DNA of 64,000 bases from Ulvibacter algarum (GCA_947488905.1 CANLBJ010000001.1:1-64000), one strand, 5' to 3'. Numbered from the stretch's first letter, positions 18,634 through 28,112 are shown. Numbers and translations: made by a program. The notes: generated from the letters alone by a model not told the origin.

Positions 18634-19068
18634 ATGGAGTTACGAGAATTAATGGAGGCACAAGATTTTATAAGAATCCCTTTAAAAAAACTCGCTACTG
18701 GACATTATAAAATGACTGCAAAGCTAAATGACACCTATGGAGATTTTATAGTAGACACAGGAGCCTCAAGCACCTGTGTTGCTATTTTACAAGCAACTAC
18801 ATTTAACCTTCTTTTTAAAATTAGCGAAGTGAAAGCTGCTGGTGCTGGTGCCACTGGAATGGAAACTCACCTTTCTCAAAACAACATCTTAAAAATTAAG
18901 GATAGAAAGATTAAAAATTTCTCTTGTATTCTCTTTGACCTTTCTCACGTTAACAAAGCACTCACTGAGGTTAATGAATCTCCCATTCACGGGATCATAG
19001 GTGCAGATCTTCTTAAAAAATGTAGAGCGGTAATAGATTATGGCAGAAACTGCATGTATATTAAATAA
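18634..19068 (+). CDS. Retropepsin-like aspartic protease (clan AA)
   Basis: 144 residues. DFIVDTGASSTCV (residues 33-45) holds the Asp-Thr-Gly active-site triad, and HGIIGADLLKKCRAVIDY (residues 118-135) is the second conserved block of pepsin/retropepsin-like domains. Like retropepsins it would act as a homodimer, because only one DTG is present. No signal peptide or membrane helix is seen, so it is probably cytosolic. It is divergent from tatD. The substrate is unknown. Confidence 0.85.
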   Translation: MELRELMEAQDFIRIPLKKLATGHYKMTAKLNDTYGDFIVDTGASSTCVAILQATTFNLLFKISEVKAAGAGATGMETHLSQNNILKIKDRKIKNFSCILFDLSHVNKALTEVNESPIHGIIGADLLKKCRAVIDYGRNCMYIK

Positions 19069-19134
19069 CACCTTGCTTTATGGTCTACTTATCTTATTTT
19101 AAGTAATTTTAGTCTTCAAGCCCTCAAACCTCAC

Positions 19135-21144
19135 ATGTTACGCACCTCACTACTTTTTCTCATATTCATTTCTTTTTGCAACAATGTCTTATCGCAAAAC
19201 ATTGACCATTATAAAAATGTTGCCGAAACAGAAAGCGACCCTACCTTAAAAATGGTCGCGCTTGATTCTATAATCTCATTGAGTTTTAGAAAAGATAACG
19301 CTCTTTTTGTCACTAAAAGCTTAGAATATATTGAATTGGCAAAAAAAGAAGATCAATTAATAGGCGCTGCAAAAAAAGCAATCAATCTGCAACACACTCT
19401 CACTTATGCAATGAACGATCCTCGCAAAGCTGTTGTTGTGATAGATGGTATTCTATCTCATAAATACAAAATAAAGGATAGTTTTTTAATTGGCTCTCTT
19501 TTTAACAGACGCGGCAAAGCTAATTACCCCATAGATTTAGACGCCGCCATTAAAGATCAAACACAAGCAATAAAGAATTATACGACAAAAAATTTAAAAC
19601 AAAAGGGTGACTCTTATCTTGAACGAGGTCACGCTCACTCTAGCCTAGGCAAATTTGTACTGGCAAATGAAGATTATAGAACCGCATATAATATTTTTGA
19701 AGAGGCAAAGGATTATGAGTATATGCTTTATGCGCAACAAGGTATCACGACAATGTACAGTATTAATGGTTTTTATGACAAAGCCAAAACTGAACGTGAC
19801 AAATATATTGACAAAGTCGAGAAGTTAGGTTTAGACCATAATTTTTCATCTATTTATTACAATCAAGCTATTGATTATGAGATACAAGGCAAAACTGATG
19901 AAGAATTAAAATATCTTTTAAAAGCAGAATTAGAGCTTGAAAATGATAATTCTAAACAAATATTTGTGAGCATTAACAGTGCGCTCGCTTCTTATTACGC
20001 TAGAGAAGGAGAATTTGACAAAGCCAAAAAACACCTTGACAATATTGAACAAAAAAGTAATACACTACTTGACCAATATCCTACTAATCGTATGTTTTAT
20101 GCAGAGGCAAAAGCTACGTATTATCAAAAACTAGAGCAAAGCGATAATGCTTTAAGTTTTGCAATTGAAAGGCTAAATATCGCAAAAAAAAATGGGCTCG
20201 GAGAAGAAAAAAGGGATAGCTACAAACAAGTGGCAGAAATTCAAGAAAGCTTAGGTAATTATAAAGAAGCTATGACATTGCAAAAATCATATATAGCCAT
20301 TAAAGATTCTATATTTAACCAAAGCAACGCCTTCACCCTAGCCTACTATCAAACATTATACGAAACCGAAAAAAAAGAGAAAGCACTTGCAGAAAGAAAC
20401 AACGCTATAGCCTTGTTAGAAAATGAAAACTCCTCTTTTAAGAAGCAAGTTTTATTTCTAGCAATTTTAGCTATGGTTAGCTTTGGGGTTATTCTTTTAT
20501 TTAGAACACAAAAACATCTTCGGAATAACAAAACTCTGCAAGAAAAGTTTAGCCAAAAACTATTAGTGAGTCAAGAAAAAGAACGCATTCGTATTTCTAA
20601 AGATTTACACGATGGGTTAGGACAACAATTACTACTTATAAAAAACAAGCTCATAAAATCTGAAGATAATGGAGTAAAAGTTATGGTAGAAAATGCTATT
20701 GACGAGATACGCACTATATCTAGAGATCTACATCCTTTTCAACTACAAGAACTTGGTATCACAAAGGCAATTATATATGCACTTGAAAATATAGACGAAA
20801 ACACAAACTTATTTATCTCTTCGGAAATAGACAATATTGACAATTTATTTAGCCCAGAACAAGAAGTTAACGTGTATAGAATAGTACAAGAATCTTTAAC
20901 AAACGTTATAAAACATGCTAACGCAGAAGCTATAAAGGTTTCTGTAATGAAACTAAGCAAGCTTATAGTAATTACAGTAAAAGACAACGGAATAGGCTTT
21001 GAGTTTTCTGAACAATATAGAAACATGCACTCGCTAGGTCTTAAAACCTTATCAGAACGCACCAAGTTTTTAGATGGACAGATGAGGGTACAATCTATTA
21101 AAAACAACGGATCGATGTTAGAATTTCAAATACCTATTAAATGA
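19135..21144 (+). CDS. TPR-containing sensor histidine kinase (HisKA_3 type)
   Basis: 669 residues. A signal peptide (residues 1-20) is followed by a periplasmic helical repeat region of TPR type (about 60-410), one membrane helix at about 438-456 (VLFLAILAMVSFGVILLF), a HisKA_3 dimerisation domain with the phospho-acceptor His in SKDLHDGLGQQLLL (about residue 496) and a HATPase_c domain (VYRIVQESLTNVIKHA, then VKDNGIGFEF). This NarL/LuxR-coupled design pairs with the response regulator that overlaps it by 4 bp. The signal sensed is unknown. Confidence 0.93.
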   Translation: MLRTSLLFLIFISFCNNVLSQNIDHYKNVAETESDPTLKMVALDSIISLSFRKDNALFVTKSLEYIELAKKEDQLIGAAKKAINLQHTLTYAMNDPRKAVVVIDGILSHKYKIKDSFLIGSLFNRRGKANYPIDLDAAIKDQTQAIKNYTTKNLKQKGDSYLERGHAHSSLGKFVLANEDYRTAYNIFEEAKDYEYMLYAQQGITTMYSINGFYDKAKTERDKYIDKVEKLGLDHNFSSIYYNQAIDYEIQGKTDEELKYLLKAELELENDNSKQIFVSINSALASYYAREGEFDKAKKHLDNIEQKSNTLLDQYPTNRMFYAEAKATYYQKLEQSDNALSFAIERLNIAKKNGLGEEKRDSYKQVAEIQESLGNYKEAMTLQKSYIAIKDSIFNQSNAFTLAYYQTLYETEKKEKALAERNNAIALLENENSSFKKQVLFLAILAMVSFGVILLFRTQKHLRNNKTLQEKFSQKLLVSQEKERIRISKDLHDGLGQQLLLIKNKLIKSEDNGVKVMVENAIDEIRTISRDLHPFQLQELGITKAIIYALENIDENTNLFISSEIDNIDNLFSPEQEVNVYRIVQESLTNVIKHANAEAIKVSVMKLSKLIVITVKDNGIGFEFSEQYRNMHSLGLKTLSERTKFLDGQMRVQSIKNNGSMLEFQIPIK

Positions 21145-21773
21145 AACAGCCCACAATAATAACTGCAGACGATCACCCATTACTATTAAAAGGGTTAAAC
21201 GACCTGCTATTTGAAAAAAACTATAACATTATAGGTAGTGCAAATGATGGACAAGAAGCGTATAATTTAATTCTACAAAAAAAACCAGATATTGCTATAC
21301 TTGATATTCAGATGCCATTTATGTCTGGCATTGAGATAGCTAAAAATTGTATTGAGAATGCACCCGAAACTAAAGTGATTTTTATTACCCTTTACAAAGA
21401 AAAAGAGCTGTATGAACAAGCGCAGCATCTCAATATTTATGGGTATATACTTAAAGAGTTTGCATTAGAAGAAATAGAAACCTGCATCACACAAGTTGCA
21501 GAAGGAGAGCATTATTACAGTCCAAAAATTCAAAATTTATTAGGCGTGTCTAATGACAATGGTGACATCTTAGATATACTAACCCCTTCAGAAAGAAAAA
21601 TACTCAGATTAATTGCTGCAGATAAAACAAATAAAGAAATTGCTTCTTTACTTTTCATCTCTTACAGAACAGTAGAAAAACACAGATCTAATATGATTCT
21701 TAAACTTAAACTAGAACCAAAAACAAACTCATTATTAATATGGGCAAAAGAACAAAAGCATAGATTGTGGTAA
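21141..21773 (+). CDS. LuxR/NarL-family response regulator
   Basis: 210 residues. The receiver domain has ADDHPLLLKG (acidic pocket), the phospho-acceptor Asp in DIAILDIQMPFMSG (about residue 55) and the conserved Thr and Lys in FITLYKEKE and YILKE. The C-terminal GerE helix-turn-helix is LTPSERKILRLIAADKTNKEIASLLFISYRTVEKHRSN. The start overlaps the kinase stop (ATGA), so the pair is translationally coupled. Targets are unknown. Confidence 0.95.
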   Translation: MKQPTIITADDHPLLLKGLNDLLFEKNYNIIGSANDGQEAYNLILQKKPDIAILDIQMPFMSGIEIAKNCIENAPETKVIFITLYKEKELYEQAQHLNIYGYILKEFALEEIETCITQVAEGEHYYSPKIQNLLGVSNDNGDILDILTPSERKILRLIAADKTNKEIASLLFISYRTVEKHRSNMILKLKLEPKTNSLLIWAKEQKHRLW

Positions 21774-21791
21774 ATTACGTATTTCTACGTA

Positions 21792-21822
21792 TTGTGGGTC
21801 TTTTCTAGTTGTTTGATATTTG
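21792..21822 (+). promoter_or_regulatory. Candidate promoter of the 38-residue membrane peptide
   Basis: TTG (21792-21794), a 20-bp spacer, then GATATTTG (21815-21822), one base off consensus. It ends 7 nt before the ATG, a leaderless layout. Confidence 0.45.
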
Positions 21823-21829
21823 TAGTATA

Positions 21830-21946
21830 ATGCTACATCACTTAAAAAAAGGTTTCACTTCTAAACACCGACTAGTCTTTATAGCTCTAGTCGTTATGAT
21901 TGTTGCTGTCCTTATACTTAATATTATAAAACTTTTTATTGCATAA
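21830..21946 (+). CDS. Predicted 38-residue single-pass membrane peptide
   Basis: ATG 21830 to TAA 21946 encodes 38 residues. A basic N-terminus (HHLKKGFTSKHR) precedes one hydrophobic helix (LVFIALVVMIVAVLILNI), giving a predicted N-in topology. The peptide has its own near-consensus promoter and a strong terminator one base after the stop, so it is a self-contained small gene. It lies 56 bp after the response regulator. No function can be assigned; it could modulate the sensor kinase next to it or another membrane complex. Confidence 0.6.
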   Translation: MLHHLKKGFTSKHRLVFIALVVMIVAVLILNIIKLFIA

Positions 21947-21976
21947 AAAAAGTGCTGATCTCTCAGCACTTTTTTT
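21945..21976. terminator. Bidirectional terminator between the small peptide gene and sucB
   Basis: AGTGCTGA / TCAGCACT with loop TCTC, flanked by A6 and T6, so it works on both strands between convergent genes. Confidence 0.9.
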
Positions 21977-21996
21977 ATGTAAAATCTATTATTATA

Positions 21997-23214
21997 TTAA
22001 AGCTCTAATGCTTTTTTAACGTCATTACCCATTAATAATTCTTCAGGGTTTTCTAGTGCTTCTTTAACAGCAACTAAGAAACCAACAGATTCTTTACCAT
22101 CAATAATACGGTGGTCATAACTTAAAGCTACAAACATAATAGGTGCAATAACAATAGCGCCATCTTTTACTACTGGACGCTCTACAATATTGTGCATACC
22201 TAAAATACCAGATTGAGGTGGGTTAATGATAGGAGTAGATAACATACTACCAAAAACACCTCCATTGGTTATTGTAAAGGTTCCTCCTGTCATTTCATCA
22301 ACAGTAATCTGCCCATCTCTTGATCTTATTGCAAGACGTTTTACCTCAGACTCTACACCTCTAAAACTTAAATTCTCTGCATTTCTAATCACAGGTACCA
22401 TAAGTCCTTTTGGTCCAGATACAGCTATAGAAATATCTTTATAATCAAAAGTTAGCATCTCTTTACCATCTATCATACTATTCACAGAAGGATATAGCTC
22501 TAATGCTCTTACAACAGCAAGAGTAAAGAATGACATAAAGCCAAGACCAACACCGTGTTTATCTCTAAATGTTTCTTTATATTCTTTTCTTAATGAAAAA
22601 ATAGGCCCCATATCTACTTCGTTAAAAGTAGTTAACATAGCGGTCGTGTTTTTTACTTCAACTAGACGTTCTGCAACTTTTCTACGTAACATAGAAAGTT
22701 TTGTTCTATAAGAACCTCTATCTCCATTACCAGGTGTTCCCATAGATGGAGTTGCATTTTCTGCATCGTGTTTTGTGATACGGCCATCACGACCTGTACC
22801 AGTAACACCATTTGCACTGACTCCTTTTTCGTCTAGAATTTTCTTTGCAGCAGGAGATGGTGTTCCAGATGCATATGTTTTAGTTGCTGCTGCTGGCTTT
22901 TCTTGCTTTACAGGTGCAGCTTCTTTTTTAGGTGCTTTCTCTTCAGTAGCTTCTGAAGCTCCACCACCTTCTGGTGCTTTTGCATCTGTGTCTATTAAAC
23001 ACACTACAGCGCCAACGGCAACTGCATCACCTTCTTCAGCTTTAAGGGTAATAATACCACTTGCCTCTGCTGGTAACTCTAGGGTTGCTTTATCACTATC
23101 TACCTCTGCAATTGCTTGGTCTTTTTCTACATAATCTCCATCCTCCACAAGCCATTGTGCGATTTCTACTTCTGTAATAGATTCTCCCGGTGAGGGAACT
23201 TTCATTTCTAACAT
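21997..23214 (-). CDS. sucB: 2-oxoglutarate dehydrogenase E2, dihydrolipoamide succinyltransferase
   Basis: 405 residues from ATG 23214. The lipoyl domain (residues 1-75) starts MLEMKVPSPGESITEVEI and has its lipoyl-lysine in EVDSDKATLELPA. An Ala/Pro/Lys-rich linker is followed by an E3/E1-binding domain (SPAAKKILDEKGV), then the catalytic acyltransferase domain ending with SYDHRIIDG, which holds the catalytic His and Asp. Seven upstream codons (MGRNSNS) are possible but unlike the family start. It lies downstream of sucA in the same operon, as expected for the TCA-cycle complex. Confidence 0.95.
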   Translation of the reverse strand: MLEMKVPSPGESITEVEIAQWLVEDGDYVEKDQAIAEVDSDKATLELPAEASGIITLKAEEGDAVAVGAVVCLIDTDAKAPEGGGASEATEEKAPKKEAAPVKQEKPAAATKTYASGTPSPAAKKILDEKGVSANGVTGTGRDGRITKHDAENATPSMGTPGNGDRGSYRTKLSMLRRKVAERLVEVKNTTAMLTTFNEVDMGPIFSLRKEYKETFRDKHGVGLGFMSFFTLAVVRALELYPSVNSMIDGKEMLTFDYKDISIAVSGPKGLMVPVIRNAENLSFRGVESEVKRLAIRSRDGQITVDEMTGGTFTITNGGVFGSMLSTPIINPPQSGILGMHNIVERPVVKDGAIVIAPIMFVALSYDHRIIDGKESVGFLVAVKEALENPEELLMGNDVKKALEL

Positions 23215-23283
23215 ACTGTTGCTATTACGTCCCATTTTATGGAACTCTATTAACTAATTTTATTTTACTTCACTATTGACAAA

Positions 23284-23326
23284 TTTTAATATTTCCGAAG
23301 AAAAAATACCTGCAGAAATATTAAAA
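23284..23326. repeat. Hairpin in the sucA-sucB gap containing an ATTTCCGAAG site
   Basis: TTTTAATATTTC (23284-23295) and GAAATATTAAAA (23315-23326) form a perfect 12-bp stem. The left arm runs into ATTTCCGAAG (23291-23300). It could act as an mRNA-stabilising or attenuating structure inside the operon. Confidence 0.5.
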
Positions 23327-23331
23327 CTTGA

Positions 23332-26085
23332 CTATTCTATAGACGCATCAAAAACCGAGTCTATCACTTTTTTATGTCTTGCCTTAGAACGCGTACTACT
23401 TCCGGCTGCTGGCGCACTATAAGTTCTACGTGATGCATGTCTAAACTTAACGGCATCAAAATTCATTACCATATAACTTAGAGCACCCATATTACGAGGT
23501 TCTTCTTGTGCCCACACATAATCTGTTACATTAGGGTACAATTTAATGATTGCCTCAAGTTGATCTGTAGGTAGTGGAAACAATTGTTCTATTCTCACTA
23601 TCGCAACATCATCACGACCATTTTCTTCTTGTCTTTCTATAAGGTCATAATAAAACTTACCTGTACAGAACACTAGAGATTTAATTTTGTTTTTATCTTC
23701 TACAGCATCATCAATCACTTCTTGAAAACTACCTGTTGCTAGTTCTTCTTTTGTAGAGACTACTTTTGGGTGACGCAACAAACTCTTAGGTGTAAAAACG
23801 ATAAGTGGTTTTCTAAAGTTCCACTTCATTTGTCTTCTTAATAAGTGATAGAAGTTTGCTGGTGTAGTAACATCTGCAACGACCATATTATTACGAGCAC
23901 AAAGTGCTAAGTAACGCTCCATACGTGCACTAGAGTGCTCAGACCCTTGCCCTTCATAACCATGTGGCAATAACATTACTAGTCCGTTTTGAGTTTTCCA
24001 TTTTGCCTCTGCTGCAGAAATGTACTGGTCAAGCATTATTTGCGCTCCGTTAGAGAAGTCACCAAACTGCGCCTCCCAGATAGTTAATGTTTTTGGCGTT
24101 GCCATTGCATAACCATAATCAAAACCTACTACTGCGTACTCAGATAATAATGAGTTGTAGACATAAAACTTACCGTCAAGACCTAATGTATTATGAAGGT
24201 TAATCTCCTCTACATCATCTTCTGTTTTTATTATTGCATGTCTATGAGAGAATGTACCACGCTCTACGTCTTGTCCTGTCATGCGAACATCAAACCCTTC
24301 TTCCATTAAAGATCCATAGGCTAATAACTCGCCCATAGCCCAATCAAGATTATTGGTCTCATTATAACGTTTATTACGATCATCAATGATACGTTGTATC
24401 TTGCGCATAAACTTTTTATCTTCAGGAAGTTTTGTAATTCCTTCAGCAATTTCGTTTAGTTTTTTCTGCGGAAATGTAGTGTCAACTTTAGTTAAAATAT
24501 CTTCTTTACTTCCTAAAACATATCCATCCCAGTCATCAGCTAAAATCTCTGTGATAACGGTTTTATCTTTTTTACGAGAAGCTTCAAGATCATTTTCTAA
24601 ATCATCTTTATAAGCTGTTTCAATCTTTTTAACATACCCTGCATCGATAACTCCTTCTGCTAAAAGTTTTTTACCATAGAGATCTCGTGGGTTTTCGTGC
24701 TTAGAGATTGCTTTATATAATTTAGGCTGTGTAAAACGAGGCTCATCACCTTCATTATGCCCATATTTTCTGTAGCCTAAAACATCTATAAAGACATCAC
24801 GACCAAATTTCATTCTATAATCTAATGCAAAAGTAAATGCGTGACATACTGCCTCAACATCATCTGCATTTACATGTAGTACTGGTGACAATGTCACTTT
24901 TGCAATATCTGTACAGTAAGTAGAAGAACGTGCATCTAGATAATTAGTAGTAAAACCTACTTGATTATTAGCTACTACGTGTATAGTACCACCTGTTTGA
25001 TACGCTTCTAATTGTGCCATTTGCACAAACTCATATACTACTCCTTGCCCAGCAATCGCGGCATCACCGTGAATTACAATAGGCACTATTTTTTTTGAAT
25101 CACCATCAAGCTGGTTATCCATTTTTGCTCTAGTGATACCTCCTGCTACAGCATTTACTGTCTCAAGGTGAGAAGGATTAGGCGCTAGATCCATACGTAC
25201 GCGTTTACCGCCATCGGTATCTCTAATGCTTGTCCAACCCATATGGTATTTTACATCACCATCAAAAAGTTCTGCCTCATCATATTCTTTACCATCAAAC
25301 TCACTAAATATTTTTTCTGGCGCTTTTCCGAAGATGTTAGTCAATACATTTAAGCGACCACGGTGAGCCATACCCACCACAAACTGTTCTACACCTTGCT
25401 CTGCACCTTGTTCCATCAAGGTATCAAGACCAGGTATTAAAGCATCCACTCCTTCTATTGAGAAACGTTTTTGCCCTACATATTTAGAATGTAAGAACGT
25501 CTCAAAAGAAAGTGCTTGGTTTAATTTACCTAATATATGTTTCTTTTGATTTGCATCAAATTGTGGATGGTTGTCATTTTTATTAAGCCAATTCTGTATC
25601 CAAGAGATTTCTTTTGGATCACGAATGTACATATACTCAACACCAATAGACTCACAGTAAATAGCTGTTAAGTGTTTTATGATGTTCTCTAGTGTTTGCT
25701 CCCCTATACCTAGAATCTCACCTGCTTTAAAACTTTTACTTAAGTCATTATTGCTTAAACCAAAGTTTTCAAGGGCTAATGTAGGCTCATAGGTTCTACG
25801 ATTACGCACTGGGTTTGTTTTTGTAAACAAGTGACCCCTAGAACGGTACGCGTTAATAAGTTTAATTACGGCAAACTCCATAAGTACAGACTCTGGAACA
25901 CTGGCAATAACACCAGCATCAGAAAATCCAGCTTCGGCGGCAGAACCGCTTTCAACTCCAAAATCAAATCCCTGAAAAAACGCACGCCAACTTGGCTCTA
26001 CGCTATCAGGAAACTTTAGGTATTTATCATATACTTCTGCTAAGTAAGCAGGATGAACGGCATTTAAAAAAGAATATTTATCCAT
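23332..26085 (-). CDS. sucA: 2-oxoglutarate dehydrogenase E1 component
   Basis: 917 residues, close to the usual 920-940. The N-terminus (FLNAVHPAYLAEVYDKYLKFPDSVEPSWRAFF) matches the peripheral E1o domain. FVVGMAHRGRLNVLTNIFGK, the ThDP-binding segment HGDAAIAGQGVVYEF with NNQVGFTTNY, and RYGHNEGDEP-like GYRKYGHNEGDEPRFTQP follow. The C-terminal transketolase-like domain has PHGYEGQGSEHSSARMERYL. It decarboxylates 2-oxoglutarate and hands the succinyl group to the sucB product. A -7 element (TATTTTTG) lies 38 nt upstream. Confidence 0.97.
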   Translation of the reverse strand: MDKYSFLNAVHPAYLAEVYDKYLKFPDSVEPSWRAFFQGFDFGVESGSAAEAGFSDAGVIASVPESVLMEFAVIKLINAYRSRGHLFTKTNPVRNRRTYEPTLALENFGLSNNDLSKSFKAGEILGIGEQTLENIIKHLTAIYCESIGVEYMYIRDPKEISWIQNWLNKNDNHPQFDANQKKHILGKLNQALSFETFLHSKYVGQKRFSIEGVDALIPGLDTLMEQGAEQGVEQFVVGMAHRGRLNVLTNIFGKAPEKIFSEFDGKEYDEAELFDGDVKYHMGWTSIRDTDGGKRVRMDLAPNPSHLETVNAVAGGITRAKMDNQLDGDSKKIVPIVIHGDAAIAGQGVVYEFVQMAQLEAYQTGGTIHVVANNQVGFTTNYLDARSSTYCTDIAKVTLSPVLHVNADDVEAVCHAFTFALDYRMKFGRDVFIDVLGYRKYGHNEGDEPRFTQPKLYKAISKHENPRDLYGKKLLAEGVIDAGYVKKIETAYKDDLENDLEASRKKDKTVITEILADDWDGYVLGSKEDILTKVDTTFPQKKLNEIAEGITKLPEDKKFMRKIQRIIDDRNKRYNETNNLDWAMGELLAYGSLMEEGFDVRMTGQDVERGTFSHRHAIIKTEDDVEEINLHNTLGLDGKFYVYNSLLSEYAVVGFDYGYAMATPKTLTIWEAQFGDFSNGAQIMLDQYISAAEAKWKTQNGLVMLLPHGYEGQGSEHSSARMERYLALCARNNMVVADVTTPANFYHLLRRQMKWNFRKPLIVFTPKSLLRHPKVVSTKEELATGSFQEVIDDAVEDKNKIKSLVFCTGKFYYDLIERQEENGRDDVAIVRIEQLFPLPTDQLEAIIKLYPNVTDYVWAQEEPRNMGALSYMVMNFDAVKFRHASRRTYSAPAAGSSTRSKARHKKVIDSVFDASIE

Positions 26086-26123
26086 AAGGAAAATAAAGTA
26101 GTAACGGTTTTTATAAAACTATA

Positions 26124-26131
26124 CAAAAATA
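26124..26131 (-). promoter_or_regulatory. -7 element for sucA-sucB
   Basis: TATTTTTG on the minus strand, 38 nt before the sucA start. No well-spaced TTG was found. Confidence 0.5.
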
Positions 26132-26199
26132 CAACAAATCCCAAAACTAGTCACTTGGTTATTGTATATTTATAAAACAGAAATCATAAATTATTCCTA

Positions 26200-26730
26200 A
26201 TGAAACTAAAAAAACTCAATACAGTTAAGTCATTCTTAGCAATTACACTGCTTTTATTAACCACAATCACATTTGCACAAACAGATGCCTCAAAAGGGCG
26301 CTTTCTTGATAAAGTGAGTTTTGGTGGTGGTGTAGGACTTAATTTTGGTAACGGTAATTTTAGCGCAAGTGTATCACCAAGTGCTATTTATATTTTTAAC
26401 GAGTATGTAAGTGCTGGACCGTCTCTTATTTATAGCTACCAGAGCAATGACTTTTTTAATTCTTCGCTATACGGTGGTAGTATCATTGGGCTTTTTAACC
26501 CAATAAGACAAGTACAACTTTCTACAGAGCTAGAACAACTACGGGTAAATCAGACAATCAAAACTACAGGTACTGATGTTGATAATGATTTCTGGAATAC
26601 CGCATTTTTTGTAGGAGCTGGTTACCGTGCAAACAATATAACTTTTGGTGTTAGGTATAACCTATTATATAAGGATAGTGATAGTGTCTATGCAGATGCT
26701 TGGGCGCCTTTTGTGAGAGTATATTTTTAG
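26200..26730 (+). CDS. Small outer-membrane beta-barrel protein
   Basis: 176 residues. A signal peptide (ending TITFAQTDA) is followed by a barrel of about eight strands (GGGVGLNFGNGNFSASVSPSAIYIF onward) ending in aromatic FVRVYF. Genes next to sucA in flavobacteria are sometimes mislabelled as 2-oxoglutarate decarboxylase by position. Nothing in this sequence supports an enzyme. It is divergent from sucA, and a near-consensus -7 (TATATTTA, 26165-26172) lies upstream. Confidence 0.75.
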   Translation: MKLKKLNTVKSFLAITLLLLTTITFAQTDASKGRFLDKVSFGGGVGLNFGNGNFSASVSPSAIYIFNEYVSAGPSLIYSYQSNDFFNSSLYGGSIIGLFNPIRQVQLSTELEQLRVNQTIKTTGTDVDNDFWNTAFFVGAGYRANNITFGVRYNLLYKDSDSVYADAWAPFVRVYF

Positions 26731-26771
26731 GTTCGATACAATTTTATAACTATTTGCTACGCAAAAGACTT

Positions 26772-26873
26772 AAAATCACTCAGCTACCTTTACTAATCTA
26801 TTTTATTTACATTAAGTGAAAGCTTTTAACTATTATAAAATAAATTAGCAATCAAAGGTGACTGAGTGGTTTT
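26772..26873. repeat. Long imperfect inverted repeat between convergent genes
   Basis: AAAATCACTCAGCTACCTTT (26772-26791) pairs with AAAGGTGACTGAGTGGTTTT (26854-26873) with three mismatches. An inner pair CTAATCTATTTTAT (26793-26806) / ATAAAATAAATTAG (26835-26848) extends it to a stem of about 35 bp. It ends in T-rich runs on both sides and may be a bidirectional terminator, although it is much longer than the others here. Confidence 0.55.
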
Positions 26874-26913
26874 TATTATGATACATAGCATCACAATAAA
26901 AATTATACCGAAG

Positions 26914-27888
26914 TCAAACCTTACGCTTCATTAACCAATCTCCAAAACCTCTAAAAGCTTCTTTTTTGTCTTCAGAAATATTAATTTTATCTAGAAGACT
27001 ATTAGCTTTAGCGGTGTATTTTTCCATTTCTTTTATACTCGCTTGAGCTGCACCTGTAGATAAAAACAACTCTTTAACTACCTTAATTTTTTCTGTAGGA
27101 TCTTCTGGTGATTGAGAAAACAGTGACGTGAGTTTTTCTTTTTCTGAAACACTACAACCTTCAAGCGCTGTTAAGTATAAGAATGTTTTTTTATTTACTA
27201 TAATATCACCACCTACTTGTTTTCCAAAAGTTTCTGGATCGCCAAAAGCATCTAGATAATCATCCTGTAATTGAAAAGCAATACCAAGATTGCGACCAAA
27301 CTCATATATATTTTCTTTACAATCTTCACTAGCATTTGCCACAATAGCACCCATCTTCATAGCCGCACCTATTAATACAGCCGTTTTAAAGTCTATCATT
27401 TTAATGTACTCTGGTATTGTAACATCATCACGTGTCTCAAAATCTACATCATATTGTTGCCCCTCACACACCTCAAGTGCTGTTTTACTAAAAAGCTTTG
27501 CTAATTGTAAAAACATTGCTGGCTCATACCCTTCAAATAACTGATAAGCTAGTATAAGCATGGCATCTCCAGAAAGTATACCTGTGTTTAAATCCCATTT
27601 TTCATGAACGGTAACTTTTCCTCTACGCAAAGGAGCATCATCCATAATATCATCATGAATAAGAGAAAAGTTATGAAACAACTCTACGGCAAGTGCCGCA
27701 TTCATGGCTTCATCAATGGTTGCATCAAAAAACTCTGCAGTCATTAAAGTTAATACAGGACGTAATCTTTTTCCTCCTAGTTCTAAAATATAGGCCGCAG
27801 GACCATATAAACCTTTAGGTTCTTTAACCTTAATAGCTTGTTTTAGCCCTTTTGTGAGCGCCTCGTTATAAGATGATAAATCGTGCAT
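26914..27888 (-). CDS. Polyprenyl diphosphate synthase (trans-isoprenyl family)
   Basis: 324 residues. GGKRLRPVLTLM is conserved region I, LIHDDIMDDAPLRRG is the first Asp-rich motif (DDxxD; residues about 80-95) and FQLQDDYLDAFG is the second. It condenses IPP with allylic diphosphates. Chain length, and so use in menaquinone or carotenoid synthesis, cannot be read safely from sequence. ATG 27888 is preferred to an upstream start at 27915, because the -7 element TATTTTTG (27904-27911) lies between them. Confidence 0.9.
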   Translation of the reverse strand: MHDLSSYNEALTKGLKQAIKVKEPKGLYGPAAYILELGGKRLRPVLTLMTAEFFDATIDEAMNAALAVELFHNFSLIHDDIMDDAPLRRGKVTVHEKWDLNTGILSGDAMLILAYQLFEGYEPAMFLQLAKLFSKTALEVCEGQQYDVDFETRDDVTIPEYIKMIDFKTAVLIGAAMKMGAIVANASEDCKENIYEFGRNLGIAFQLQDDYLDAFGDPETFGKQVGGDIIVNKKTFLYLTALEGCSVSEKEKLTSLFSQSPEDPTEKIKVVKELFLSTGAAQASIKEMEKYTAKANSLLDKINISEDKKEAFRGFGDWLMKRKV

Positions 27889-27903
27889 TAAATTCTTTTT
27901 CAG

Positions 27904-27938
27904 CAAAAATAACAATTAAGACTAGTTTAAAATGACAA
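27904..27938 (-). promoter_or_regulatory. Promoter of the polyprenyl synthase gene
   Basis: On the minus strand TTG (27936-27938), a 24-bp spacer, then TATTTTTG (27904-27911). The 15-nt leader decides the start at 27888. Confidence 0.6.
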
Positions 27939-28019
27939 ACAGAGCAGTTTACCAAATAATTAATATTTCTGAAGTTATAATAGAATGTTAAATAATTGTA
28001 AAAACTTAGGAAACTTAAA

Positions 28020-28049
28020 TTGTTTTTAAAGTTTCCTTATGTATATTTG
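28020..28049 (+). promoter_or_regulatory. Promoter of the TetR-efflux operon
   Basis: TTG (28020-28022), a 19-bp spacer, then TATATTTG (28042-28049): an ideal Bacteroidota promoter. The longest reading frame of the TetR gene would start on this very TTG, so the frame's first 31 codons are promoter and leader. Confidence 0.75.
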
Positions 28050-28112
28050 CGTGCTATAAAAACAAAAAACTTCTTTTTGAGGTTTATCCCTCATTATAGT
28101 GAGCAACAAAAA

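Noticed and set aside
26200-26730. 2-oxoglutarate decarboxylase subunit next to sucA
   Set aside because: The product has a signal peptide and barrel strands with no cofactor motif; neighbourhood alone is not evidence for an enzyme.
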